Of a DNA stretch of 8,689 bases, positions 1 to 6,180 are shown one piece after another. How positions within the stretch are numbered: the stretch's first letter is position 1; each line of letters opens with the position of its first letter. The notes beneath the pieces were generated by a model that made no database searches, was not told the origin of the DNA, and was given only the letters and a program-made list of their open reading frames with translations. Position numbers and translations under genes: made by a program. The stretch comes from Candidatus Nomurabacteria bacterium (GTDB lineage: Bacteria > Patescibacteriota > Minisyncoccia > Phycocordibacterales > UBA9973): positions 1-8,689 of the forward strand of contig JAHFNN010000037.1 of the NCBI GenBank assembly GCA_023267315.1. Direction: 5' to 3'.

Positions 1-86
1 GCGGAGGCATGTTTTTCTAGTAAGAAAAAGCCGAGCCGGGGTCGAGGAAATTTTTGTTCGACGGAACAAAAATTATCCGTGACCAC
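1..86 (-). CDS. Possible 5' end of an unidentified gene (partial, weak)
   Basis: An open frame of about 28 codons begins with a GTG codon at 86-84 and runs off the left edge. It starts VVTDNFCSVEQKF and ends in HAS. An AGGAG Shine-Dalgarno-like sequence lies 10 bases upstream (101-97), which is unusual here because the other genes lack one. That AGGAG sits inside a small hairpin (97-109). I do not recognise the peptide. A competing minus-strand frame, open from upstream and ending in a TAG just before position 17, covers the same bases, as do two hairpins, so the stretch may be noncoding instead. The gene upstream on the same strand is the VKOR-like gene, 67 bases away. Confidence 0.18.
   Translation of the reverse strand, partial: MVTDNFCSVEQKFPRPRLGFFLLEKHAS
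12..29. repeat. Small inverted repeat (7-bp stem)
   Basis: TTTTTCT and AGAAAAA flank an AGTA loop. The stem is very AT-rich. It is one of three hairpins in the first 110 bases. It could act as a weak terminator on either strand, but no GC core supports that. Confidence 0.35.
49..74. repeat. Perfect inverted repeat (11-bp stem, 4-base loop)
   Basis: AATTTTTGTTC and GAACAAAAATT pair perfectly around the loop GACG. The stem has only three G-C pairs and no long T-run follows on either strand, so it is not a textbook rho-independent terminator. It lies 80 bases past the stop codon of the VKOR-like gene and could be a processing or termination signal for it, or a protein-binding palindrome. Its function is unknown. 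Confidence 0.5.
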
Positions 87-96
87 GAATATACTA

Positions 97-109
97 CTCC
101 TGTAAGGAG
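97..109 (-). promoter_or_regulatory. Small hairpin covering a possible Shine-Dalgarno
   Basis: CTCCT and AGGAG form a 5-bp stem with a 3-base loop. On the minus strand the AGGAG half would be the ribosome binding site for a possible GTG start at 86, so folding would hide it. This is only meaningful if that downstream gene is real. Confidence 0.2.
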
Positions 110-153
110 AGGTGCTGTACTAGCAGATTTACCAGAATTATTATAAACACCCC

Positions 154-573
154 CTACTTCACTTTTCTGACCGCCACAATAGATAGTATTAATATTGCCG
201 TGAAGAAAATAAATCCATACGCGCATGTTGATAGTCCAAGTCGCCCTGTAATTGCCGAGTTCATAAATTCTTGGACAAGAAAATTTCCAGAAAAAAGGAA
301 TCCTAGAAAAGAAATGCCCATAGTTGCCCGAAACGCTTTTTTCACAGAAAAAGAACCAACGATAGCAGTAAGCGTCACAATGAACAAAGCAAGATACATC
401 ACAAATCCATACCAGCACGCCGGATATCCCAAGAAATATGGACATGCCTCCCCCAACGCACAAGTATTAGTAAAAAGTTTAATTGCACTCAAATAGCCAG
501 AAAACATAAGCCCAGCTAAAGAAAGCATCGAAAGTAAACGAGTTATTAATTTTGATAGATTTATTTGTTCCAT
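154..573 (-). CDS. VKOR-like four-helix membrane protein
   Basis: The product is a 139-residue integral membrane protein with four predicted helices (about 12-34, 54-74, 84-103 and 115-135). The first half resembles vitamin K epoxide reductase (VKOR) family proteins: a first helix with GLMFSGYLSAIKLF, a loop with a cysteine pair (C38 and C44), then GYPACWYGFVMY entering helix two. VKOR homologues pass electrons between quinones and periplasmic thiols to drive disulfide formation. The second half departs from that family. The CXXC pair expected at the start of helix four is reduced to one cysteine (C117 in STCAYGF), and another cysteine, C53, lies at the start of helix two. Either the active site differs or this is a related family of unknown function. 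The start is ATG at 573, with no Shine-Dalgarno. A TATAAT box only 7 bases upstream suggests a leaderless mRNA. It lies 70 bases downstream of the TrmB-type gene on the same strand. The membrane topology is secure, the family less so. Confidence 0.6.
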   Translation of the reverse strand: MEQINLSKLITRLLSMLSLAGLMFSGYLSAIKLFTNTCALGEACPYFLGYPACWYGFVMYLALFIVTLTAIVGSFSVKKAFRATMGISFLGFLFSGNFLVQEFMNSAITGRLGLSTCAYGFIFFTAILILSIVAVRKVK

Positions 574-580
574 ATAAAAT

Positions 581-608
581 ATTATATGACTCTAATTTTT
601 TTACACAA
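581..608 (-). promoter_or_regulatory. Likely promoter of the VKOR-like gene (leaderless)
   Basis: On the minus strand, TTGTGT (608-603) and a perfect TATAAT (586-581) are separated by 16 bases. Transcription would begin near 574, directly at the ATG at 573. The -35 match is weak (3 of 6). Confidence 0.5.
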
Positions 609-643
609 TTGTTTTATAAACTTAGGGCGAATAACTCTACTCC

Positions 644-1423
644 CTATTCCCCTTTTATTCCTGGATATCCTTTTGCTGTCACCCACAATCCTTCAAAAAG
701 AGCACTGATGGCATCCTTGTGCTCTTGCGACGTAACTAAAATAGCATAGGAATTTTTAAACGATGAAACATAGAGCGTTTTATCATCAAAAAGAAACATT
801 GTGGTTTTAAGTTTACCCTTCATAATTTCAGGCAACATGCGCACTTCCGATAAACTTGTGTAATATTTTTTAAATTCATCTGATGCAATCGGTACCTCCC
901 AGAGATTTCTGGTCTTAATGTCACGGTGGCGACGCTCTTCAATATATTTTCGTAAAAAATCTTCTCCAAAACCCCAGAAAAATGTATTTTCCGGAACAAT
1001 AAGATCAACACGGCGTCCTTTGGCATACATGACATCCATAACAACATGCTTGACCGCATCAACCCCCTCAAAGAATGATACTGCCGGCTTTTCAATCTGA
1101 GCACTCAAAGAAGAAGCAAAACTAGGGAGAAGCTCGCCGATTTCCTCTGTAAGCAAAACAGCTTCATCCTCCTTCTCTTTCGCAATAGCTACAAGACGTT
1201 CAAATGGACTTAGAATAAATGTACTATCACCTTCTTTACCTGAATGTGAAATGAGCCCTCTTTTTTCAAGAGAATTTAATGCGTAGTAAATAGTTGGGCG
1301 TTTCATCTTGGTCGTTTTCAAAAGATCACGAGCAGTGCGTGCCCCTGCGACCATACGCAAATAGACCGTAATTTCTGAGTCTGAAAAGCCTAATTTTTTT
1401 AGATATAATTCTGGTTGATTCAT
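644..1423 (-). CDS. TrmB-family transcription regulator
   Basis: A 259-residue cytoplasmic DNA-binding protein. Residues about 5-70 form a TrmB-type winged helix-turn-helix: LKKLGFSDSEITVYL opens it, KMKRPTIYYALNSLEKRGLI gives the recognition helix and turn into the wing. A charged helical linker (about 75-105, EKEDEAVLLTEEIGELL) likely mediates dimerisation. The C-terminal part (about 112-250) has the alternating strand/helix pattern of the TrmB effector region (SFFEGVDAVKHV, then KTTMFLFDDKTLYVSSF). TrmB proteins were first characterised in archaea as sugar-responsive repressors; members are also common in CPR bacteria, mostly with unknown ligands. The gene is divergent from the lipid desaturase with 80 bases between starts, so it may regulate that gene and itself. 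This is inference from position. No effector can be named. Confidence 0.85.
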   Translation of the reverse strand: MNQPELYLKKLGFSDSEITVYLRMVAGARTARDLLKTTKMKRPTIYYALNSLEKRGLISHSGKEGDSTFILSPFERLVAIAKEKEDEAVLLTEEIGELLPSFASSLSAQIEKPAVSFFEGVDAVKHVVMDVMYAKGRRVDLIVPENTFFWGFGEDFLRKYIEERRHRDIKTRNLWEVPIASDEFKKYYTSLSEVRMLPEIMKGKLKTTMFLFDDKTLYVSSFKNSYAILVTSQEHKDAISALFEGLWVTAKGYPGIKGE

Positions 1424-1438
1424 ATTTGTCTAACGGTT

Positions 1439-1467
1439 ATTATACACTATTAAACAATATGATGCAA
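1439..1467 (-). promoter_or_regulatory. Likely promoter of the TrmB-type gene
   Basis: On the minus strand, TTGCAT (1467-1462) and a perfect TATAAT (1444-1439) are spaced by 17 bases. The start site would fall near 1432, leaving a leader of about 8 bases before the ATG at 1423 and no room for a Shine-Dalgarno. The box lies in the 80-bp divergent region shared with the desaturase gene. For the plus-strand gene I saw no convincing promoter pair there. Confidence 0.5.
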
Positions 1468-1503
1468 AAAGCTAATCTATGTATGAATTAAAAACTACAT
1501 ACT

Positions 1504-2091
1504 ATGGAAAAAGCTCTTTTAGAAGCAATTCCCCTTCTTTCTTTGGGAATACAATTATCGGGATTGTGGGTGCTAGCAGATTTCTTCACGGGTATTATCC
1601 ACTGGTGGGAAGATACCTACGGAAATCCGTCATGGCCAATTATCGGAAAACATATCATTAAACCAAATCTAGATCATCACCGAAATCCACGACTCTTACT
1701 CAAGGGAAGTTACTGGAATCGAATTAATACCTCAGTCTATGCAGCATGCGTCATTATTCTTCTTTGCTGGCTGTGTGGTTGGCATTCATGGAGGATGATC
1801 GTCTGTGTACTCTTTTGTAGTCAGGGTAATGAAATCCATGCAATGGGCCACCGAAGTGATGCAGAAAATGGATCCATTATCTGCTTCCTTCAACGGATGG
1901 GTATTATCCAAAGAAGGAAAACACATGGGTGGCATCATAAAGCACCATATGACACTAATTTTTGTGTCATGACTGAATTTGTAAATCCCCTGCTCAATGT
2001 GCTTGGATTCTGGAATGGCTTGGAGTGGTGTGTTAGGAAACTATTCCGTATCTCTGTATTGCGAGGATCAGCTACCCGAGAAGGAATTTAA
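1504..2091 (+). CDS. Lipid desaturase, TMEM189/CarF (Kua) family
   Basis: The 195-residue membrane protein carries the hallmark motifs of the lipid desaturase domain shared by animal TMEM189 (PEDS1), plant Kua and Myxococcus CarF: ADFFTGIIHWWEDTYG (about 25-40, H33), H50, DHHRNP (H58, H59), QGNEIHAMGH (107-116, H112 and H116), and KTHGWHHKAPYDTNFCV (139-155, H141, H144, H145). The histidine clusters would bind a di-iron centre. Characterised members introduce the vinyl-ether double bond of plasmalogens from alkyl-ether phospholipids. Hydrophobic segments lie near 10-32 and 77-106. Whether this protein acts on ether lipids or on another acyl chain cannot be told from sequence. The ATG at 1504 is the only start in frame near the conserved N-terminus and has no Shine-Dalgarno. 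The gene stands alone, divergent from the TrmB-type regulator and followed by a strong hairpin terminator. Length is near the core size of the domain. Confidence 0.88.
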   Translation: MEKALLEAIPLLSLGIQLSGLWVLADFFTGIIHWWEDTYGNPSWPIIGKHIIKPNLDHHRNPRLLLKGSYWNRINTSVYAACVIILLCWLCGWHSWRMIVCVLFCSQGNEIHAMGHRSDAENGSIICFLQRMGIIQRRKTHGWHHKAPYDTNFCVMTEFVNPLLNVLGFWNGLEWCVRKLFRISVLRGSATREGI

Positions 2092-2107
2092 GAAAAGTAA
2101 TTGCAAT

Positions 2108-2150
2108 AAAAAAAGTTCATGTAGCAAAAAGCACATGAACTTTTTTATTT
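2108..2150 (+). terminator. Bidirectional rho-independent terminator after the desaturase gene
   Basis: A perfect 14-bp stem (2110-2123 with 2134-2147) closes a 10-base loop that may itself pair GC with GC. The plus-strand arm ends in TTTTTTATTTT, and the minus strand has a T-run on the other side, so it can stop transcription from both directions. It begins 17 bases after the desaturase stop codon. Confidence 0.85.
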
Positions 2151-2170
2151 TCAAATACTCTTCCGATAAT

Positions 2171-2200
2171 GCAAAACACCCTCAATCGAGGGTGTTTTGT
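2171..2200 (-). terminator. Rho-independent terminator after the major pilin gene
   Basis: A perfect 12-bp stem (2172-2183 with 2188-2199) with GC-rich core ACCCTC/GAGGGT and a 4-base loop ends in TTTTG on both strands. It lies 20 bases past the pilin stop codon, so it most likely ends the pilus operon, and could also catch plus-strand read-through. Confidence 0.85.
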
Positions 2201-2218
2201 GATAAAGCTATTCTAAAA

Positions 2219-2689
2219 CTAGTTTGTTGAAGAAATAATAGCTGTTTCAGGTGGAATTTCTGTTCCAGGTGCAGCAACAGTAATACGTTGTGTTGTTGCA
2301 TCTCTCATGATAGTAAATCCTGTATCATAGTTTGTCATGTCTGTATATTGCGCACCAGCGGCTGAAGGGTCAACCTGAAGGCTTGAGATATACGTAGGCA
2401 CGATACATGATCCAATATCATAACCGCCTGATCCACTCTTTAGTTCAGTTGCAGTTGTTGGAATTGTTCCAGCTGCACACGTGAATACGCCTTTGTTGTC
2501 TGCCATATTTTGACCGATAGCGTTCAAAATCTGACTGACTGCAGTACGTCGTGTTGTGTTTCGAGCTTGTGCAAACTGACGAGCTGGGTTAATCGCGATG
2601 ATAACAACAGCTGCCAAGATTGCAATAATACCAATAACCACCAAAAGTTCGATAAGTGTAAATCCTTTTTTATTTAATGTTTTGATCAT
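2219..2689 (-). CDS. Type IV major prepilin (PilA/PilE-like)
   Basis: A 156-residue class III signal peptide protein. The leader MIKTLNKKG is cut by prepilin peptidase before F10, giving mature FTLIELLVVIGIIAILAAVV with glutamate at +5, the classical assembly residue. The hydrophobic helix is followed by NPARQFAQARNTTRRTAVSQ, the usual amphipathic half of the pilin spine, then a globular domain with two cysteines (C71, C95) that could form a disulfide. The tail is Pro/Thr/Ser-rich. Among the prepilins here it fits the canonical pilin consensus best and has its own upstream promoter and downstream terminator, as expected for the abundant major subunit. The start is ATG at 2689; no Shine-Dalgarno precedes it, only an A-rich leader. 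It is the last gene of the pilus cluster. Confidence 0.93.
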   Translation of the reverse strand: MIKTLNKKGFTLIELLVVIGIIAILAAVVIIAINPARQFAQARNTTRRTAVSQILNAIGQNMADNKGVFTCAAGTIPTTATELKSGSGGYDIGSCIVPTYISSLQVDPSAAGAQYTDMTNYDTGFTIMRDATTQRITVAAPGTEIPPETAIISSTN

Positions 2690-2740
2690 ATTTTTTTAAA
2701 ATAATTTTCAATTTTCGACCTTTGTATTTTAACAGTTAAA

Positions 2741-2749
2741 ATTATATCA
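2741..2749 (-). promoter_or_regulatory. Likely extended -10 promoter for the major pilin gene
   Basis: On the minus strand TGATATAAT (2749-2741) is a perfect -10 with the extended TG. The hexamer 17 bases upstream (CATTTG) is a poor -35, in keeping with an extended -10 promoter. The leader would be about 45 bases, A/T-rich, without a Shine-Dalgarno near the ATG. This gives the pilin its own transcription besides any read-through from the upstream operon. Confidence 0.55.
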
Positions 2750-2755
2750 CACATA

Positions 2756-2772
2756 CACCATCGCAAATGGTG
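2756..2772 (-). other. Short hairpin between the vWA gene and the pilin gene
   Basis: CACCAT and ATGGTG pair around a 5-base loop, 20 bases after the vWA gene's stop codon. No T-run follows directly, so termination would be weak at most; it may be an attenuator or an mRNA-stabilising end. It overlaps the poor -35 position of the pilin promoter. The rest of the 102-bp gap holds only that promoter and the pilin leader. Confidence 0.35.
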
Positions 2773-2791
2773 GTTATCCCCAAGCGGTATT

Positions 2792-5695
2792 TTATGGATT
2801 TTCCAACCACGTATCTATTGTGATTGTTGGCGGAGTTTGTACTGGTGGAATGACCGGAGGTGGAGGTGGTAGGTCATCATTGTTAATGATACACGTCTGT
2901 GTTGCACCAGCAACGATAGTACCAGAACAAGCTGGGTCGAGTGATTCACTATATCCAGACACAAGACCTTCGGTAATAGTGTATGCACCAGGATCCACTT
3001 GGATATTTGTTCCTGGAGATGCTACACCGGTAAAACTCGTTTGAGAAGGATTTACCGCGCTCACATTTATTGAGAAGTTAGCAGCTGTCGCGGTTCCAGA
3101 ATTATTATTGGTGACATTGGTTATAACAATTAAGTTTGCATGTGTCGGTGGAGGTGGTTGAACAACACCAATCGCCGGACAGACAAGTTTTCCAATATCC
3201 TGAAATATTGTAGCCATATCAGCAGAGGTCGGAGCATCAAATGAATATCCACTTCCGGAAGAAAGGCTGGCTAGAAACGTCGCCCCTGCTGGATCCCCGA
3301 AATGAATCGTAAAGAGTTTCGTCCCACTATTTTTTGCGGTATTCGCAGCAGTTGTTACTGATGCTTGCGTATCAGTAGGAACGCCATCGGAAATAACAAT
3401 CAATACTTTTTGTTGTGATGGATTGTGTCGCGAACTATTCAATTCAGTATTACCAGCTGTAATATCTGAAGAAATATGGGATCCTGCCCCACTACTACTT
3501 GTCTTCATCATAGTATCAATCGCACGATAGAGGCCTGTACTTGGTGTTGAATAATATACCGTGACCGTCACATAATCGAGAGAGATTGTTCCACTTGATG
3601 AACTATTCGTAAGTCGCAATAGGAAATTAGTATTTGAAAAATCAGTGACCGCCCATGTCCTATTCCATGTATCTGAAGCAGAACCAAGAAGAGTATCGGC
3701 TTCGACTGACGTTGGAGTCATTGTCTTCGCACCGGCGCCAGTCGTCCAACTCGTTCCATTATTCCATGACAAAGCAGCACCGAGACTACTCTGTGGAGTG
3801 TAATTCACCACAACATATATTTGTGTAACAGCTACAGTACCAGTACTACTTGTTTTAATGACACCAAAATGTGAAGTCCAACTATTCACTTCCGCAAGAG
3901 TCCATGCGGCACTCGTGAATGGGTTTGTAGTCATCTGATTGGTGTAGGCAGTGTAGGTGTTGGTTAATGTGATGTTTGTTGCACTATCTCGAAGATTGTT
4001 GTTCCCATTCCCCTTCTCTGTTCTAAACTTAATCGTCGGAGTTCCACTAGAAGCTTTTGCATAGGCAACTACAGAAATTGAATTAATCGTCGAACCAGCT
4101 GGAACTCCTGCATTTGCGAAAACATATGTTTGCGCATTATTCAAGGTGGTATCTGAAATATAATTCGTATCACCATCATTTGCGGTTATATCAGTGACTT
4201 TGTTTGCTGACCCAACAGCAGTCCATGTATTGTAATTGCTCGTAGCAGTCGGGAGTAAATTACTCGTATCAGTTGCTGAGACAGAAGTCTTTGCATCAAC
4301 AACTACTCCAATCCCAGAAATAGTAGCACCGGCGGGCACACTCAATCCAAAATTCTTGTATACCTCTTGATGACCGTTTGTCGCATCAGTTGCAAAAATA
4401 CCATCATTAATTAATGCATTAGTAGGATTTGTCCATTGATTTGGAGTGCCAGTCGCCGTTGCCGGATTCGGGCCCAATGTTACTGTGGTACTTTTTGTTC
4501 CGTAATTATTCGTAAGTAATCCGGTAGGTTGACCATTTGTTCCATCAGGAACCGAAGCAGGATTAGTACCATTCACGTACAATCCACCCATACTTCCCAC
4601 CCCCACCAGCGGCAATGATGTCACTGTTGAATACAAGTCCAGTAATGACGATGCAGCAATTCCTTCATTTATCGGATCTTGAGCATTACCAAAAAGACTT
4701 CCTGTTCTATCGAGCATCATCACTGTATCAGCACAGCCCGGGGTCGGCGGAGGATTATCATCATATACAACAGTACAAGTCTTTGTGTCTCCAGCGGCTA
4801 AAGTAACAGCCCCACCCGCACAACCCGAATCCCATGAGGACACAGAGTACCCGGACATATCTGCGGAACTTACCGTATATGTTCCTGCAATAAGTCCCGT
4901 TTTAGGAGATCCTGAAATTTGATTTGCACCATTAATTGAGAGTACAAAATCTGAAGGCTGTTTTGTACCACCATTATTATTAATAACATTTGCAATCACT
5001 GTAAGGGTTGCTGTTGTTGGTTTATCATTTATAGTAATAGTACAAACATTAGTATTATCTCCAGCTACAATTCCAGAAATAGAACAGTTGGTGCCAACGG
5101 GAGCAGAATAATTGCTTGGGATTGTGGTAGAAATACTCGCACTAAAACTCCCCGGATCTATATATACGGGGGTACCATTTGAATCACCATTAAACGTGAC
5201 TGGATTTGCACCCGAAGCACTAATATTTACAATAAAATCAGATGCAGTTTTTGTCCCTCCATACATATTGTTCACCAACACACGAACAAGCACTACCGCC
5301 TGAGATGGAGTGAGGTTTGACGAGCTCACTGTTGTTCCAACAGACAGATTGGTAAATGTATTTAAAAAATCAGCACTAGTTGAAATTTGCCGATGAGTAC
5401 CAGAACTTGTAATGCCGGCGATTAAACAATCATCAGAACCAAGGACCACTTTTTCTGGATACAAATAAGAAGTTGATGAACCCTGCGTCAGTCGTGACAT
5501 AGCCAGATTCGTGCACGATTCAGCAAGTGCATCACTTTGCAATTTTGTCTGTGCTTCAAGAATATTAAAACGGGTGAAATACCCACTCATACCAAGTGTT
5601 ACCGAAAGCGCAATTAAGATCAGAGAAATAATAATGACTCCCATCAAGGCCATATACCCTCCTTCACTTTGTTTGTATCGTAAATTTGTTCGCAT
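2792..5695 (-). CDS. PilX/GspK-like pilin with a nested vWA adhesin domain
   Basis: A 967-residue surface protein, probably a pilus-tip adhesin. Residues 12-39 (GGYMALMGVII and on) are a PilX/GspK-type pilin helix: glycines precede the hydrophobic stretch but +5 is not glutamate. Two prealbumin-like domains follow (about 133-224 and 228-313), each with a cysteine pair and an ND/DD ending. The vWA domain begins at about 321 with MIDAS motif DRTGS (D329, T331, S333) and resumes at about 717 with GLYRAIDTMM, VLIVISDGVPTD (764-775, D770) and FTIHFGDP. Between the halves lies a beta-sandwich (about 418-479 and 634-715), itself split by another (about 480-633, ending VVVNYTP). A third prealbumin-like domain (852-940) and a proline-rich tail end the protein. 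I chose ATG at 5695 because it follows the previous stop as TAATATG and matches short pilin leaders; an earlier ATG at 5752 would overlap that gene. vWA domains bind metal and host or surface ligands; the ligand here is unknown. Confidence 0.87.
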   Translation of the reverse strand: MRTNLRYKQSEGGYMALMGVIIISLILIALSVTLGMSGYFTRFNILEAQTKLQSDALAESCTNLAMSRLTQGSSTSYLYPEKVVLGSDDCLIAGITSSGTHRQISTSADFLNTFTNLSVGTTVSSSNLTPSQAVVLVRVLVNNMYGGTKTASDFIVNISASGANPVTFNGDSNGTPVYIDPGSFSASISTTIPSNYSAPVGTNCSISGIVAGDNTNVCTITINDKPTTATLTVIANVINNNGGTKQPSDFVLSINGANQISGSPKTGLIAGTYTVSSADMSGYSVSSWDSGCAGGAVTLAAGDTKTCTVVYDDNPPPTPGCADTVMMLDRTGSLFGNAQDPINEGIAASSLLDLYSTVTSLPLVGVGSMGGLYVNGTNPASVPDGTNGQPTGLLTNNYGTKSTTVTLGPNPATATGTPNQWTNPTNALINDGIFATDATNGHQEVYKNFGLSVPAGATISGIGVVVDAKTSVSATDTSNLLPTATSNYNTWTAVGSANKVTDITANDGDTNYISDTTLNNAQTYVFANAGVPAGSTINSISVVAYAKASSGTPTIKFRTEKGNGNNNLRDSATNITLTNTYTAYTNQMTTNPFTSAAWTLAEVNSWTSHFGVIKTSSTGTVAVTQIYVVVNYTPQSSLGAALSWNNGTSWTTGAGAKTMTPTSVEADTLLGSASDTWNRTWAVTDFSNTNFLLRLTNSSSSGTISLDYVTVTVYYSTPSTGLYRAIDTMMKTSSSGAGSHISSDITAGNTELNSSRHNPSQQKVLIVISDGVPTDTQASVTTAANTAKNSGTKLFTIHFGDPAGATFLASLSSGSGYSFDAPTSADMATIFQDIGKLVCPAIGVVQPPPPTHANLIVITNVTNNNSGTATAANFSINVSAVNPSQTSFTGVASPGTNIQVDPGAYTITEGLVSGYSESLDPACSGTIVAGATQTCIINNDDLPPPPPVIPPVQTPPTITIDTWLENP

Positions 5696-5696
5696 A

Positions 5697-6179
5697 TTAT
5701 TTTCGTATATATTTTGTGGAATTAAAATTCTGGCTGAAAATTTTTCCATCATTCGTCGTAGTGGTAATTGTCAGACTACTTTTTACCAACTGGCTTGTAG
5801 AGGAAATTTGATTATCAAAAAGCACATTACTAATCTTCACGTTATTATTATTTAAAATAATGGGAGCTGTATTCCCATAGGTAATTACCAAATTATTTCC
5901 AGAGAGTGAAATACCGACGGTAGATCCATCAATTTTGGTTACCAATAAATTTGATGATGGTGTTCCAGGAACAGGACTCTGTATAGCGCTCGTACCACTA
6001 ATCACCCAATTGATTTTACTCATCAAAAAATTACCTTCGTCATACACCAAGAACATCGATTGATTGTGATTATTGGAAGCAATTAAATTATATGCGGCAA
6101 GGACTCCACCACCCATGAGAATAGCAAATAATCCTACGTAGATAATTACTTCTAATAATGTAAATCCTTTGTTTTTCAT
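5697..6179 (-). CDS. PilW/GspJ-like minor prepilin
   Basis: A 160-residue type IV prepilin with a four-residue leader plus glycine, cut at G5/F6 (MKNKG then FTLLEVIIYVGLFAILMGGG), with glutamate E10 at +5. After the helix, EGNFLMSKINWVISGTSAI (48-66) resembles the PilW/GspJ subgroup, which typically carries a helix-then-strand region with a conserved tryptophan or isoleucine near this point. The remainder is beta-rich (NNLVITYGN, SLTITTTTN). GspJ-type pilins form the tip complex with the I and K types. It lies between the PilV-propeller gene and the vWA gene; both junctions read TAATATG, so translation is probably coupled. No Shine-Dalgarno is seen. The subgroup call rests mainly on gene order and is weaker than the pilin call. 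Confidence 0.88.
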   Translation of the reverse strand: MKNKGFTLLEVIIYVGLFAILMGGGVLAAYNLIASNNHNQSMFLVYDEGNFLMSKINWVISGTSAIQSPVPGTPSSNLLVTKIDGSTVGISLSGNNLVITYGNTAPIILNNNNVKISNVLFDNQISSTSQLVKSSLTITTTTNDGKIFSQNFNSTKYIRK

Positions 6180-6180
6180 A

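Noticed and set aside
1..120. tRNA or other known RNA gene at the left end
   Set aside because: The GTTCGA and CCCCGGCTCGGCT stretches suggested a tRNA arm, but no consistent acceptor, D and anticodon arms can be drawn, and no motif of tmRNA, RNase P or SRP RNA fits.
17..463. Minus-strand open frame overlapping the VKOR-like gene
   Set aside because: It runs in a different frame over the VKOR-like gene and its translation looks like out-of-frame membrane sequence; only its last 45 codons extend beyond, without recognisable features.
200..496. Plus-strand open frame opposite the VKOR-like gene
   Set aside because: The minus strand gives a clean four-helix membrane protein with family-like motifs; the plus frame has no recognisable pattern.
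594..656. Terminator between the regulator gene and the VKOR-like gene
   Set aside because: GGGGAATA and TATTCGCCC on the minus strand can pair with a bulge, but no T-run follows, so it is not convincing.
2873..5296. DNA-level tandem repeats or CRISPR in the large adhesin gene
   Set aside because: The similarity is at protein level between diverged domains; there is no regular repeat-spacer pattern in the DNA.
5696..5752. Longer version of the vWA protein starting at an ATG at 5752
   Set aside because: It would overlap the preceding prepilin gene by 56 bases and place 19 extra residues before the pilin-type N-terminus; the ATG at 5695 directly follows that gene's stop.
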